A stretch of DNA of 64,000 nucleotides. Source: Streptomyces sp. NRRL F-5630. Lineage in GTDB: Bacteria; Actinomycetota; Actinomycetes; Streptomycetales; Streptomycetaceae. The stretch spans positions 53,518 through 117,517 of the forward strand of contig NZ_JOGO01000010.1 of NCBI RefSeq assembly GCF_000719475.1, read 5' to 3'. Under the pieces are notes generated by a model. The model searched no databases, was not told the origin of the DNA, and saw only the letters and a program-made list of their open reading frames with translations. This document shows, piece by piece, positions 55,950 through 64,000 of this stretch. The translations under genes were made by a program, and so were the position numbers. Position 1 is the stretch's first letter. Each line of letters starts with the position of its first letter.

Positions 55950-57425
55950 TCAGGCGGCCAGCCTGGCCAGCGCCGCGTCGATGCGCGCGAGCGTCTTCTC
56001 GCGGCCCAGGATCTCCAGGGACTCGAAGAGCGGGAGGCCGATGGTCCGCCCGGTGACCGCGACGCGGACCGGGGCCTGCGCCTTGCCGAGCTTGAGGCCG
56101 TGCGCGGTGCCGGCCTCCAGGACCGCCTCCTTGAGCGCCTCGGCCTTCCAGTCGGCGGCGGCGATCTTGGCGCGGGCCGTGGTCAGGAGGGCGTCCGAGC
56201 CCTCCTTCATCGCCTTGTTCCACGAGGTCTCGTCGATCGCGGGCTCGTCGAGGAAGAGGAAGTCGACGTTGGCCGTGATGTCCGAGAGGACCGTGAGGCG
56301 GGTCTGCGCGAGCGGCGCGAGGGCGGCGAAGGCGGCCGGGTCGAAGGCCTCCGGGGCCCAGGGCGCGAACGGCGCCCGGAGCCAGGGCGCGCAGCGCGCG
56401 GTGAAGTCCTCGACCGAGAGCATCCGGATGTGATCGCCGTTGATCGACTCGGCCTTCTTCAGGTCGAAGCGGGCCGGGTTGGCGTTCACCTCGGAGATGT
56501 CGAACTTCGCGACCATCTGGTCGAGCGTGAAGATGTCCTCGTCGGCCGAGAAGGACCAGCCGAGCAGCGAGAGGTAGTTGAGCAGGCCCTCGGGGAGGAA
56601 GCCGCGCTCGCGGTAGAGGTTGAGGCTCGCCTGCGGGTCGCGCTTGGAGAGCTTCTTGTTGCCCTCGCCCATGACGTAGGGCAGGTGCCCGAAGGCGGGG
56701 ATCTCCTTGGCGAGGTCCAGCTCGATGAGCGCCTCGTAGAGGGCGATCTGCCGGGGCGTGGAGGAGAGCAGGTCCTCGCCGCGCAGGACGTGGGTGATCT
56801 CCATCAGGGCATCGTCGACCGGGTTGACGAGCGTGTAGAGCGGGGCGCCGTTGGCCCGGACGATGCCGTAGTCGGGGACGTTCTCGGGCGCGAAGGTCAG
56901 CTCGCCGCGCACGAGGTCGGTGAAGGTGATCGTCCGGTCCGGCATCCGGAAGCGGACGATCGGCTTGCGTCCCTCTGCCTCGTAGGCGGCGATCTGCTCG
57001 GCGCTCAGCTCGCGGCAGTGGCCGTCGTAGCCGGAGGGACGGCCCGCGGCGCGCGCGGCCTCGCGGCGCGCGTCCAGCTCCTCGGTCGTGCAGTAGCAGC
57101 GGTAGGCGCGGCCGGCCTCCTCCAGGCGGCGCGCGACGTCGCGGTAGACGTCCATGCGCTGCGACTGGCGGTAGGGGGCGTGCGGGCCGCCGGTCTCGGG
57201 GCCCTCGTCCCAGTCGAGGCCGAGCCAGCGCAGGGAGTCGAGGAGCGCCTCATAGGACTCCTCGGAGTCGCGGGCCGCGTCGGTGTCCTCGACGCGGAAG
57301 ACGAGGGTGCCCTGGTGGTGCCGCGCGAAGGCCCAGTTGAACAGGGCGGTGCGGACGAGACCGACGTGGGGGTTGCCGGTCGGGGAGGGACAGAAACGTA
57401 CGCGGACGGTGCCGTCGTTAGCCAC
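55950..57425 (-). CDS. gltX: Glutamyl-tRNA synthetase (probably also charges tRNA-Gln)
   Basis: Class I synthetase, 491 residues from a GTG at 57425 that overlaps the FAH gene stop by 8 bases. The HIGH-type box is [19 protein letters not shown] (HVGL variant) and the KMSKS-type box is KKLSKRDP near residue 258. The anticodon domain is at the C-terminus. Streptomyces lack glutaminyl-tRNA synthetase, so this enzyme is expected to misacylate tRNA-Gln for later amidation. It is striking that its substrates, tRNA-Glu and tRNA-Gln, are encoded just downstream. Confidence 0.97.
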   Translation of the reverse strand: MANDGTVRVRFCPSPTGNPHVGLVRTALFNWAFARHHQGTLVFRVEDTDAARDSEESYEALLDSLRWLGLDWDEGPETGGPHAPYRQSQRMDVYRDVARRLEEAGRAYRCYCTTEELDARREAARAAGRPSGYDGHCRELSAEQIAAYEAEGRKPIVRFRMPDRTITFTDLVRGELTFAPENVPDYGIVRANGAPLYTLVNPVDDALMEITHVLRGEDLLSSTPRQIALYEALIELDLAKEIPAFGHLPYVMGEGNKKLSKRDPQASLNLYRERGFLPEGLLNYLSLLGWSFSADEDIFTLDQMVAKFDISEVNANPARFDLKKAESINGDHIRMLSVEDFTARCAPWLRAPFAPWAPEAFDPAAFAALAPLAQTRLTVLSDITANVDFLFLDEPAIDETSWNKAMKEGSDALLTTARAKIAAADWKAEALKEAVLEAGTAHGLKLGKAQAPVRVAVTGRTIGLPLFESLEILGREKTLARIDAALARLAA

Positions 57426-58194
57426 GCTTGATCACCTTGTTGGTGAGAGTGCCGATGCCTTCGATGTGGACGGCGACCTCGTCGCCGACGCTGAGCGGGC
57501 CGACCCCTGCCGGGGTGCCCGTGAGGATGACGTCGCCCGGGAGCAGGGTCATGGCCTCGGTGACGTGGACGACGAGGTCCTCGACCGAGCGCAGCATGTC
57601 GCTCGTGCGCCCGAGCTGGCGTTGCTCGCCGTTGACGGTGCACTGGAGCGTGAGGTCGGCCGGGTCGAGGTCCGTCTCGATCCAGGGGCCCAGCGGGCAG
57701 GCGCCGTCGAAGCCCTTGGCGCGGGCCCACTGCTGCTCGCGGCGCTGGGCGTCGCGGGCGGTGACGTCGTTGGCGCAGGTGTAGCCGAGGATCACGTCCT
57801 TGGCCCGGGCGCGGGGCACCTCGCGGCACATGCGGCCGATCACGACGGCGAGTTCCGCCTCGTACGACAGCTCCTCGGTGAAGGAGGGGTACGGGATGGG
57901 GTCGCCGGGGCCGCTCACGGAGGTGGAGGGCTTGAAGAAGGTGACCGGGTACTCGGGGACCTCGTTGCCCAGTTCCTTGGCGTGCTCCGCGTAGTTGCGG
58001 CCCACGGCCACGACCTTGCTGGGCAGCGTGGGCGGCAGGAGGCGGACCTTGTCGAGGGGGACCTTGGTGCCGGACAGCTCGAACTCGGCGAACGGAATGC
58101 CCTTGATGATGTCGAGGACGAGCCCGTCCGGGCCCTCGCCCTCGACGGCTCCGAAGGCCACATTGCCGTCGATGGAGAATCTGGCGATGCGCAC
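57418..58194 (-). CDS. Fumarylacetoacetate hydrolase (FAH) family protein
   Basis: 258 residues from a GTG at 58194 ([20 protein letters not shown]). FAH core: [18 protein letters not shown], metal-binding [33 protein letters not shown], and [19 protein letters not shown]. The size and motifs fit the 2-hydroxyhepta-2,4-diene-1,7-dioate isomerase or acylpyruvase group, so the substrate is an oxo-diacid or acylpyruvate of unknown identity. It is translationally overlapped with gltX (8 bases). Confidence 0.93.
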   Translation of the reverse strand: MRIARFSIDGNVAFGAVEGEGPDGLVLDIIKGIPFAEFELSGTKVPLDKVRLLPPTLPSKVVAVGRNYAEHAKELGNEVPEYPVTFFKPSTSVSGPGDPIPYPSFTEELSYEAELAVVIGRMCREVPRARAKDVILGYTCANDVTARDAQRREQQWARAKGFDGACPLGPWIETDLDPADLTLQCTVNGEQRQLGRTSDMLRSVEDLVVHVTEAMTLLPGDVILTGTPAGVGPLSVGDEVAVHIEGIGTLTNKVIKRG

Positions 58195-58812
58195 GGCTGG
58201 CGGGTGCCCCTCTGTTGTTCCGGATCGCGGGTACCGGCTCGCCGTCCCGCGGGGATGACCGCCGGTGAAGGGGGCAGACGCGACACGGAAAACCGCTTCC
58301 CCAGGCTAACGCGTACGGGCCCCCTCCCCCTCCACCACAACCGGCACACGACCTCCCCATGTGAGTTTGCTCACGAGCGGCGCGCGAAACCGGGGCATAC
58401 CGTCCGGCCACCGAGGGGCGAGGAATCGGTCATCGAGTACGGACTCCGGCATTCCGCCCATCACTCCGCGCCCGAGGGTGCGAGCCGGGCGTGGGCGGCG
58501 AATGCGGGATCGGACACGTATGCCCGTAATGTTCAAGATCCTTTCCCACTCCACGTGATGCGCCCGGCACAGCCCGTCACAGCCTCCGGCGGGGCCTGTT
58601 CGGACCTTGTTGGAGATCCCCGGCTGTGCTGGAATTCGCGGGACCGCCGCGGGTTTCGGCCGGCACGCGAGGGCGCAACGCAGCGCCGAGCGGTGGTCGA
58701 GGGGAGACGCGCCGGTCACGACGACCACCCGGGGGTTCACGGACCTCCACGACTCGACACCGTCCCGAGCGCCACGGCGTGAGGGGCGCCTGGTCCAGAG
58801 GTTGCGACGCTA
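58195..58812. other. Divergent spacer between the FAH gene and cvnA
   Basis: 618 bases. A 144-residue minus-strand frame (58306-58740) is Arg/Pro-rich with no family signal, and I reject it. The interval 58380-58600 is AT-richer (GTGAGTTTGCTCACGAGC and CCCGTAATGTTCAAGATCC), so promoters for both flanks are likely here. GTGAG-TTTG-CTCAC (58360-58373) is a short palindrome. No GCGACGTCGC copies. Confidence 0.45.
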
Positions 58813-61800
58813 GTGCAGGGACGTTTCAAGAGGGATGGCAGTGCTCCGGCCGAGCCGGAGCCGAACGGCGCGACCGATCGCGGCGCCGCTGCCCCGCACG
58901 CACCGCAGCAGGGGCTGAGCACCGGGGGCCACGAGGAGCAGGGCGCCGAGGGCGAGGCCGCGCGCGACAAGGGCGACAAGCCGGGGAAGACCGGCAAGGC
59001 CGAGAAGAAGCCCAAGGGGAAGACGAAGGCGGGCCCGAGCGGCCCCGGCTCGCGAATAGCCCTGCGCAACTGGCGCATCTCGACCCGTCTGGTCTCGCTC
59101 CTGGTCCTGCCGGTGGCGGCCGCCACCACCCTCGGTGGCATCCGCATCAGCGACTCCCTCGACGACATCCAGCAGCTCGACAACATGAAGCTGCTCACCG
59201 ACATGACGAAGCAGGCCACCGAGCTGGCCGCCGCCCTCCAGGACGAGCGGGACCAGTCGGCGGGGCCGCTGTCGCACAAGGTGAAGGCGACCGACTACTC
59301 GGTCGCGAGCTGGCGCCAGAAGACGGACCGCCAGGTCGCCACGTTCCTGAAGAACACCAAGGACATCACCGGCAACAACGAGCTCAACGGTGTCCGCAGC
59401 AACCTCGACGCCATCACCAAGCGCGTCGCCCAGCTCAAGGCGATCCGCCGCGACGCCTACGCCGACGACACCTCGATCACGCAGACCGTCGACGCCTACA
59501 GCCAGCTGATCGACCAGTTGCTCGGCCTCTCCCAGGAGATGGCGCAGGCGACCTCGAACCCCGACATGGTCCAGCGCACCCGCGCGCTCGCCGCGTTCTC
59601 CTCCGCCAAGGAGTACGCGTCCATCCAGCGCGCCGTGCTCGCCGCCGCGCTGCCGCCGAACAAGACGCAGTTCGGCAAGCTCTCCGAGACCGATCGCCGC
59701 TACGCCCTCAACGCGCTGAGCAACGAGGACGACGAGATCAACCAGTTCAAGGAGATCTACGGCTCCTACGCGGGCGACCCGGAGGACCTGCTCAAGCCGA
59801 TCGACCCGGACGAGCAGCCCACCATCAAGAGCGCGCGCGACTTCGCCCAGGGCTCCCTGAGCACCCAGGGCGGCATGAAGCTGCGCGCCAAGCGGTCCTA
59901 CCGGGACTGGACGGACGCGGCGTCCGAAGAGATCAACCAGATGAAGACCATCGAGCTGACGCTGCTCGGCCAGATGGAACAGAAGGCCCGTGAGCTGCGG
60001 CAGAGCGCCGAGCGCGACGCCATCATCAACGGTGCGCTGATCGTCCTCGTCCTGGGTGTCTCGCTCGTCGGCGCCTTCGTCGTCTCGCGGTCCATGATCC
60101 GTTCGCTGCGGCGTCTGCAGGACACCGCGACGAAGGTCGCCCAGGAACGGCTGCCCGAACTCGTCGGCCAGCTCTCCGAGTCGGACCCGCAGGACGTGGA
60201 CCTCTCGGTCGAGTCCGTCGGTGTCCACTCGCGCGACGAGATCGGGCGCGTGGCCACGGCCTTCGACGACGTGCACCGCGAGGCGGTCCGCCTCGCCGCC
60301 GAGCAGGCCATGCTGCGGGGCAACGTCAACGCGATGTTCACGAACCTCTCGCGCCGCAGCCAGGGCCTCATCCAGCGTCAGCTCTCGCTCATCTCCGAAC
60401 TGGAGTCCCGCGAGGCCGACCCGGACCAGCTCTCCTCGCTCTTCAAGCTCGACCACCTCGCGACCCGTATGCGCCGCAACGGCGAGAACCTCCTCGTCCT
60501 CGCGGGCGAGGAGCCGGGCCGCCGCTGGACGCGCCCCGTGCCGCTCGTCGACGTGCTGCGCGCCGCGGCCTCCGAGGTGGAGCAGTACGAGCGCATCGAA
60601 CTCTCCGCCGTGCCCTCGACCGAGGTCGCCGGACGCGTCGTCAACGACCTCGTCCACCTGCTCGCCGAACTCCTGGAGAACGCCACGTCGTTCTCCTCGC
60701 CGCAGACCAAGGTCAAGGTGACCGGGCACGCGCTGCCCGACGGACGCGTGCTCGTCGAGATCCACGACACCGGCATCGGCCTCTCGCCCGAGGACCTCGC
60801 GGCGATCAACGAGCGCCTCGCCGCGCCGCCCACCGTGGACGTCTCGGTCTCGCGCCGCATGGGTCTCTTCGTGGTCGGCCGCCTCTCGCAGCGCCACGGC
60901 ATCCGCATCCAGCTCCGTCCCTCCGACTCCGGCGGCACGACGGCACTCGTCATGCTGCCCGTCGACGTCGCGCAGGGCGGGCGCAAGGTCCCGGGCAAGC
61001 CCGGCGGGCCCGGTGGCCAGGGCGGCCCCGCCGCCGCGCAGGCCGCCGCGGGCGCCGCGGCGGCACGCCGCGCTCCCGCCGGGTCGCTCGGCGGGGGCCA
61101 GGGCGGCCCGGGGCAAGGCGGCCCGGGGCAGGGCGGACCCGGCCAGGGCGCGCCCGGCGGCAACCGGCTCGGGGCGGGACCCGAGCGCGGCCAGGCCGGT
61201 CTGGGCGGCTCTTCGCGCGCCGCGCTGCCCGCGCGCGGCAACGCCCCGCAGTCCCCGGCAGGTCGCGACGCCTTCCCGCCGGTCGGCGGCGGGCAGCAGC
61301 AGGGCCCCGGCAACTTCTTCGGCGATACACGGCAGGGGCCGCCCCAGGGCGGCGCGCGCCCCGTGTCCCCGCAGGACAACGGGCAGGACGCCTTCGGCGG
61401 CGGCCGGACCGCGCCGATCCCGCCGCAGCGCCGCGCCCCGCAGGGCGAGGGCCAGGACGGCCGTCCGCAGCTCCCGCCGCGCGGCGGCCCGCGTGCCGAA
61501 CTGCCCGGCGGCACCCCGCAGCCCCAGCGCCCGGCCCCCGCCGACCGGCAGCAGCCCCCGGCACCGTGGGAGCCGCAGGCCCCGGACGCCCCGCGCGGAC
61601 ACGACGAGCCGCGCGGCCCGCGCCAGGGCTTCGCCCCGCCCCGCGACGACAACGCCCTCGCCTCGACGGCGCAGTTCCCCGCCATCGCCCCGGACGCGCA
61701 GGCTCCCGAGGGCGCCGGGGGCTACGAGGCCCCGGGCGGCCCCGGCGCGACCGGCACCTTCCCGGCCGTGGGCCCCGCCGGCGCGCGCGGCCCGCAGGGC

Positions 61801-63102
61801 GGCTACGGGGCGGAGGACACCGGCGCCTGGGCCCGCCCGCAGGAGGGGTACGCGCCCGGCGGCCAGGGCCAGGACGGCGGCTACCCGCCGCACCAGGACC
61901 AGCCCCGCGAGCCGCGCCTCCCGCAGCGGGACGCGCGCCAGGACCAGGGCCAGAACCAGGGCCGGGGCGCCCCGGACCGCCAGGACCAGCAGGGCTACGG
62001 CTACGACGACGCGCGGCAGCAGGGCGGCTGGTCGCCGCAGGACACCGGCCAGTTCCCCGCGCCGGGCGGCCCCGTGTCCCCCTACGGGCAGACGGACGGC
62101 TACGACACCGGTCAGTACCCGGCGCCCACGGAGACGGGCCAGTTCCCCGTGCCGCCCCAGCAGGGGCAGTACCAGGGCGACCCGGGCAGCTACCAGGGAG
62201 CGTCCGGGACCGGGCAGTTCCCCGCGCCCCCGCAGCAGTCCGGCCCCTACCAGGACCCCGCGCGGACCGGCCAGTTCCCCGCCCCCGGGCAGAGTGGCCA
62301 GTTCCCCGTCTCTCCCTACCCCGGGCAGGGGCGCCCCGGCGCGTACGACGAGGGGCCGAACGCGCAGCCCCCCGCCCCGCGGCAGCCCGGCGCCCAGGGA
62401 CCCCAGGGCACGGGCGGGTTCGCGGTCAGCGAGACCTCCTCCTTCCCGGTGAACACCGGGTACGAGCCGCCCAGGGCGCCGCGTCCGGAGGGGCCGCCCG
62501 CGCGCGAACTCCCGCGCCGCGGCCCCGCCGAGAACGCGCTGCCCCCGGCCGGTCCGGGCGACGGGCGCACCCCGCTGTACGACACGCTGGAGACGAGCTG
62601 GTTCCGCGGCCCGCAGCCCGCCGGGCAGGAACAGCAGCCCGAGCCGCCGCGCGCGGCCGAGCCGCCCCGTCCCACCGGTCCCCAGCGGCCCGACGACGGC
62701 CTCCTCCCCGCCGCGCCCGAGGGCGCGTCGGACACCCCGGGGCGGGGCCCCGGCCCGCTGCCCGCGCAGACCGGCCAGGACGCCTGGCGAGCTTCGCCCA
62801 ACGACGAATTGGTGCGGCAGGCGGAGCGGGTGCGGCAGCCCTCGGCGGGCGGCGTCACCACCTCCGGCCTCCCGCGCCGGGTGCCCCGCGCCAACCTGGT
62901 GCCGGGTACCGCTCAGCAGCAGCCGCAGCAGCCGACGGGTCCCCAGGTCTCCCGGGCGCCCGACGACGTGCGCGGCCGGCTGACCAATCTCCGCAGGGGC
63001 ATCCAGCAGGGCCGCTACCAGGCCGGCAACAGTCTGCGTCCGTCCGGTGAGAACCGGCCGAACGAGGGCTACCCCCGCCCCTCTCACCAGCAGGAGCGCT
63101 AG
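58813..63102 (+). CDS. cvnA1: Conservon sensor kinase CvnA with very long Pro/Gln/Gly-rich tail
   Basis: Histidine-kinase-like membrane protein, 1429 residues from a GTG at 58813. The cytoplasmic N-terminus (1-85) is charged. Membrane helix one is about 92-112, the extracellular nitrate-sensor-like helical domain about 115-400, and helix two about 406-428. HAMP follows, then FKLDHLATRMRRNGENLLVLAG near 550, LAELLENATSFSSP near 615, HDTGIGLSPEDL and a GGTTALVMLP end near 715. The phospho-acceptor His is not in a canonical HisKA motif, typical of Cvn kinases. Residues 720-1429 are low complexity, with many TGQFPAP-type repeats. It is first in cvnA-B-C(-D). The number 1 is by position from memory. 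Confidence 0.93.
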   Translation: MQGRFKRDGSAPAEPEPNGATDRGAAAPHAPQQGLSTGGHEEQGAEGEAARDKGDKPGKTGKAEKKPKGKTKAGPSGPGSRIALRNWRISTRLVSLLVLPVAAATTLGGIRISDSLDDIQQLDNMKLLTDMTKQATELAAALQDERDQSAGPLSHKVKATDYSVASWRQKTDRQVATFLKNTKDITGNNELNGVRSNLDAITKRVAQLKAIRRDAYADDTSITQTVDAYSQLIDQLLGLSQEMAQATSNPDMVQRTRALAAFSSAKEYASIQRAVLAAALPPNKTQFGKLSETDRRYALNALSNEDDEINQFKEIYGSYAGDPEDLLKPIDPDEQPTIKSARDFAQGSLSTQGGMKLRAKRSYRDWTDAASEEINQMKTIELTLLGQMEQKARELRQSAERDAIINGALIVLVLGVSLVGAFVVSRSMIRSLRRLQDTATKVAQERLPELVGQLSESDPQDVDLSVESVGVHSRDEIGRVATAFDDVHREAVRLAAEQAMLRGNVNAMFTNLSRRSQGLIQRQLSLISELESREADPDQLSSLFKLDHLATRMRRNGENLLVLAGEEPGRRWTRPVPLVDVLRAAASEVEQYERIELSAVPSTEVAGRVVNDLVHLLAELLENATSFSSPQTKVKVTGHALPDGRVLVEIHDTGIGLSPEDLAAINERLAAPPTVDVSVSRRMGLFVVGRLSQRHGIRIQLRPSDSGGTTALVMLPVDVAQGGRKVPGKPGGPGGQGGPAAAQAAAGAAAARRAPAGSLGGGQGGPGQGGPGQGGPGQGAPGGNRLGAGPERGQAGLGGSSRAALPARGNAPQSPAGRDAFPPVGGGQQQGPGNFFGDTRQGPPQGGARPVSPQDNGQDAFGGGRTAPIPPQRRAPQGEGQDGRPQLPPRGGPRAELPGGTPQPQRPAPADRQQPPAPWEPQAPDAPRGHDEPRGPRQGFAPPRDDNALASTAQFPAIAPDAQAPEGAGGYEAPGGPGATGTFPAVGPAGARGPQGGYGAEDTGAWARPQEGYAPGGQGQDGGYPPHQDQPREPRLPQRDARQDQGQNQGRGAPDRQDQQGYGYDDARQQGGWSPQDTGQFPAPGGPVSPYGQTDGYDTGQYPAPTETGQFPVPPQQGQYQGDPGSYQGASGTGQFPAPPQQSGPYQDPARTGQFPAPGQSGQFPVSPYPGQGRPGAYDEGPNAQPPAPRQPGAQGPQGTGGFAVSETSSFPVNTGYEPPRAPRPEGPPARELPRRGPAENALPPAGPGDGRTPLYDTLETSWFRGPQPAGQEQQPEPPRAAEPPRPTGPQRPDDGLLPAAPEGASDTPGRGPGPLPAQTGQDAWRASPNDELVRQAERVRQPSAGGVTTSGLPRRVPRANLVPGTAQQQPQQPTGPQVSRAPDDVRGRLTNLRRGIQQGRYQAGNSLRPSGENRPNEGYPRPSHQQER

Positions 63103-63525
63103 TTGACCCCCATGAGCCAGGCGGCACAGAACCTGAACTGGCTGATCACCAACTTCGTGGACAACACCCCCGGGGTGTCGCACACGGTGGTCGTCTCCGC
63201 CGACGGACTTCTCCTCGCGATGTCCGAAGGCTTTCCCCGTGACCGCGCCGACCAGCTCGCGGCCGTGGCCTCCGGTCTCACCTCGCTCACCGCGGGGGCT
63301 TCCCGGATCTTCGAAGGCGGAACCGTCAACCAGACGGTCGTGGAGATGGAGCACGGCTTCCTCTTCATCATGTCCGTCTCGGACGGCTCTTCCCTCGCCG
63401 TGCTCGCCCACCCCGAGTGCGACATCGGCCTCGTCGGTTACGAGATGGCCCTTCTGGTGGACCGGGCGGGGGCCGTGCTGACGCCGGACCTGCGCGCGGA
63501 ACTCCAGGGCAGCCTGCTCAACTGA
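63103..63525 (+). CDS. cvnB1: Roadblock/LC7-domain protein CvnB
   Basis: 140 residues. Roadblock/LC7 fold: LNWLITNFVDNTPGVSHTVV, SADGLLLAMSEGFPRDRADQ and SDGSSLAVLAHPECDIGLVG. In conservons these act with CvnC and the CvnD GTPase as a membrane-associated G-protein-like switch below CvnA. The start is either TTG 63103, 6 bases after AGGAG (chosen), or ATG 63112 (MSQAAQNLNW). It overlaps nothing and follows the cvnA stop at once. Confidence 0.93.
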   Translation: MTPMSQAAQNLNWLITNFVDNTPGVSHTVVVSADGLLLAMSEGFPRDRADQLAAVASGLTSLTAGASRIFEGGTVNQTVVEMEHGFLFIMSVSDGSSLAVLAHPECDIGLVGYEMALLVDRAGAVLTPDLRAELQGSLLN

Positions 63526-63622
63526 CGCCCGCTCACCGCCACCCCGCCCGGCCGCATTCAGCCCCCCACCGGCCACAGCCTGACGGCGCCGAGACCATCC
63601 GCTGTTCCGCCCGGAGGATTGC

Positions 63623-64000
63623 ATGACACCGCCCACCGCACCGCACGACCCGTACGGGAATCCGCCCTCCGCCGGCTACGCGGTCGAGGGCGACCAGCCC
63701 TTGGTGCGGCCCTACGCGATGACGGGCGGCCGGACCAGGCCCCGTTACCAGCTCGCCATCGAGGCGCTGGTCAGCACCACCGCGGACCCGATGCAGATGT
63801 CGGGCCTGCTCCCGGAACACCAGCGGATCTGCCACCTGTGCCGCGAGGTCAAATCGGTGGCGGAGGTCTCCGCGCTGTTGACGATGCCCCTCGGCGTGGC
63901 GCGGATTCTCGTCGCCGACCTGGCGGAGGCCGGTCTCGTCGCGATCCACCAGCCCGGCGGCGACGAGAACGCCGGCGGCCAGCCAGACGTGACACTGCTC
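63623..64000 (+). CDS. cvnC1: DUF742 protein CvnC (C-terminus cut by window edge)
   Basis: 126 residues visible from the ATG at 63623 after CGGAGGA (MTPPTAPHDPYGNPPSAGYA). DUF742 signature: VRPYAMTGGRTRPRYQLAIE, ALVSTTADPMQMSGLLPEHQ, ICHLCREVKSVAEVSALL and GVARILVADLAEAGLVAIH. This is a winged-helix-like domain. The GTPase CvnD should lie just beyond the window. It follows cvnB by 97 bases. Confidence 0.94.
   Translation, partial: MTPPTAPHDPYGNPPSAGYAVEGDQPLVRPYAMTGGRTRPRYQLAIEALVSTTADPMQMSGLLPEHQRICHLCREVKSVAEVSALLTMPLGVARILVADLAEAGLVAIHQPGGDENAGGQPDVTLL

Noticed and set aside
58306..58740. 144-residue minus-strand frame between the FAH gene and cvnA
   Set aside because: Arg/Pro-rich, no family features, weak start context. 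More likely promoter DNA.
58810..63636. 1608-residue open frame antisense to cvnA-cvnB
   Set aside because: It is a shadow frame typical of very high GC DNA. It has no family motifs, and the opposite strand encodes an intact conservon kinase.

Overview
This window is a stretch of high-GC (about 72% by eye) chromosome from a Streptomyces-type actinomycete. Four things support this: the codon use, with G or C at almost every third position; the gene families present (NsdA, NdgR, HupS, a cvn conservon, SepIVA-like coiled coil, a tandem signal peptidase cluster); the GTG/TTG starts; and gene order, which from memory matches the Streptomyces coelicolor core region around SCO5541-SCO5599, read in reverse. 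It is core rather than accessory DNA. No insertion sequence, integrase, prophage, rRNA operon or CRISPR array is visible.

Layout. 1-5.5 kb: three consecutive type I signal peptidases (the first cut by the window edge), then rplS, trmD, rimM, a KH-domain RNA-binding gene and rpsP, all on the minus strand. 6-21 kb: a SprT-like zinc protein, a SAM methyltransferase, FtsH-type protease, the SRP protein ffh, the nitrogen cluster amtB-glnK-glnD with two GlnR-type boxes, the developmental regulator nsdA, and a short primase/polymerase-family protein. 21-33 kb: ftsY, smc, a small coiled-coil protein, acylphosphatase, a membrane-anchored CAP-domain protein, mutM, rnc, rpmF and a DUF177 protein. 33-45 kb: a SepIVA-like coiled-coil protein, coaD, rsmD, recG, a DAK-domain protein, rpmB, thiD, thiL, an Lrp-type ligand-binding protein and a DUF3515 lipoprotein. 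45-54 kb: ddl, gpsA, plsC, cofC, an OB-fold-like small protein, hupS, leuD-leuC and the divergent IclR regulator ndgR. 54.5-64 kb: five tRNA genes (Gln-Glu-Glu-Gln-Glu), a HAD phosphatase, gltX, an FAH-family protein, and the start of a conservon (cvnA, cvnB, partial cvnC).

Functional themes: protein targeting and export (ffh, ftsY, ftsH, signal peptidases), ribosome and tRNA maturation, chromosome structure (smc, hupS, recG), nitrogen sensing (amtB, glnK, glnD), leucine synthesis under NdgR, envelope growth (ddl, gpsA, plsC, SepIVA) and Glu/Gln-tRNA charging (gltX next to its tRNAs).

The most unusual signal is not a gene. The perfect decameric palindrome GCGACGTCGC and close variants (TACGTCGCG, CACGTCGCG) are scattered through the window in large excess. 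I counted at least 31 exact decamers by eye, against roughly 0.4 expected from base composition. They concentrate in intergenic spacers and in unstructured protein linkers (SMC hinge, RimM tail, DAK linker), and are nearly absent after about 45 kb. Three intergenic spacers also share a nearly identical 30-bp block containing the decamer. This resembles the cyanobacterial HIP1 phenomenon or a dispersed REP-like family, and is the main lead for follow-up.
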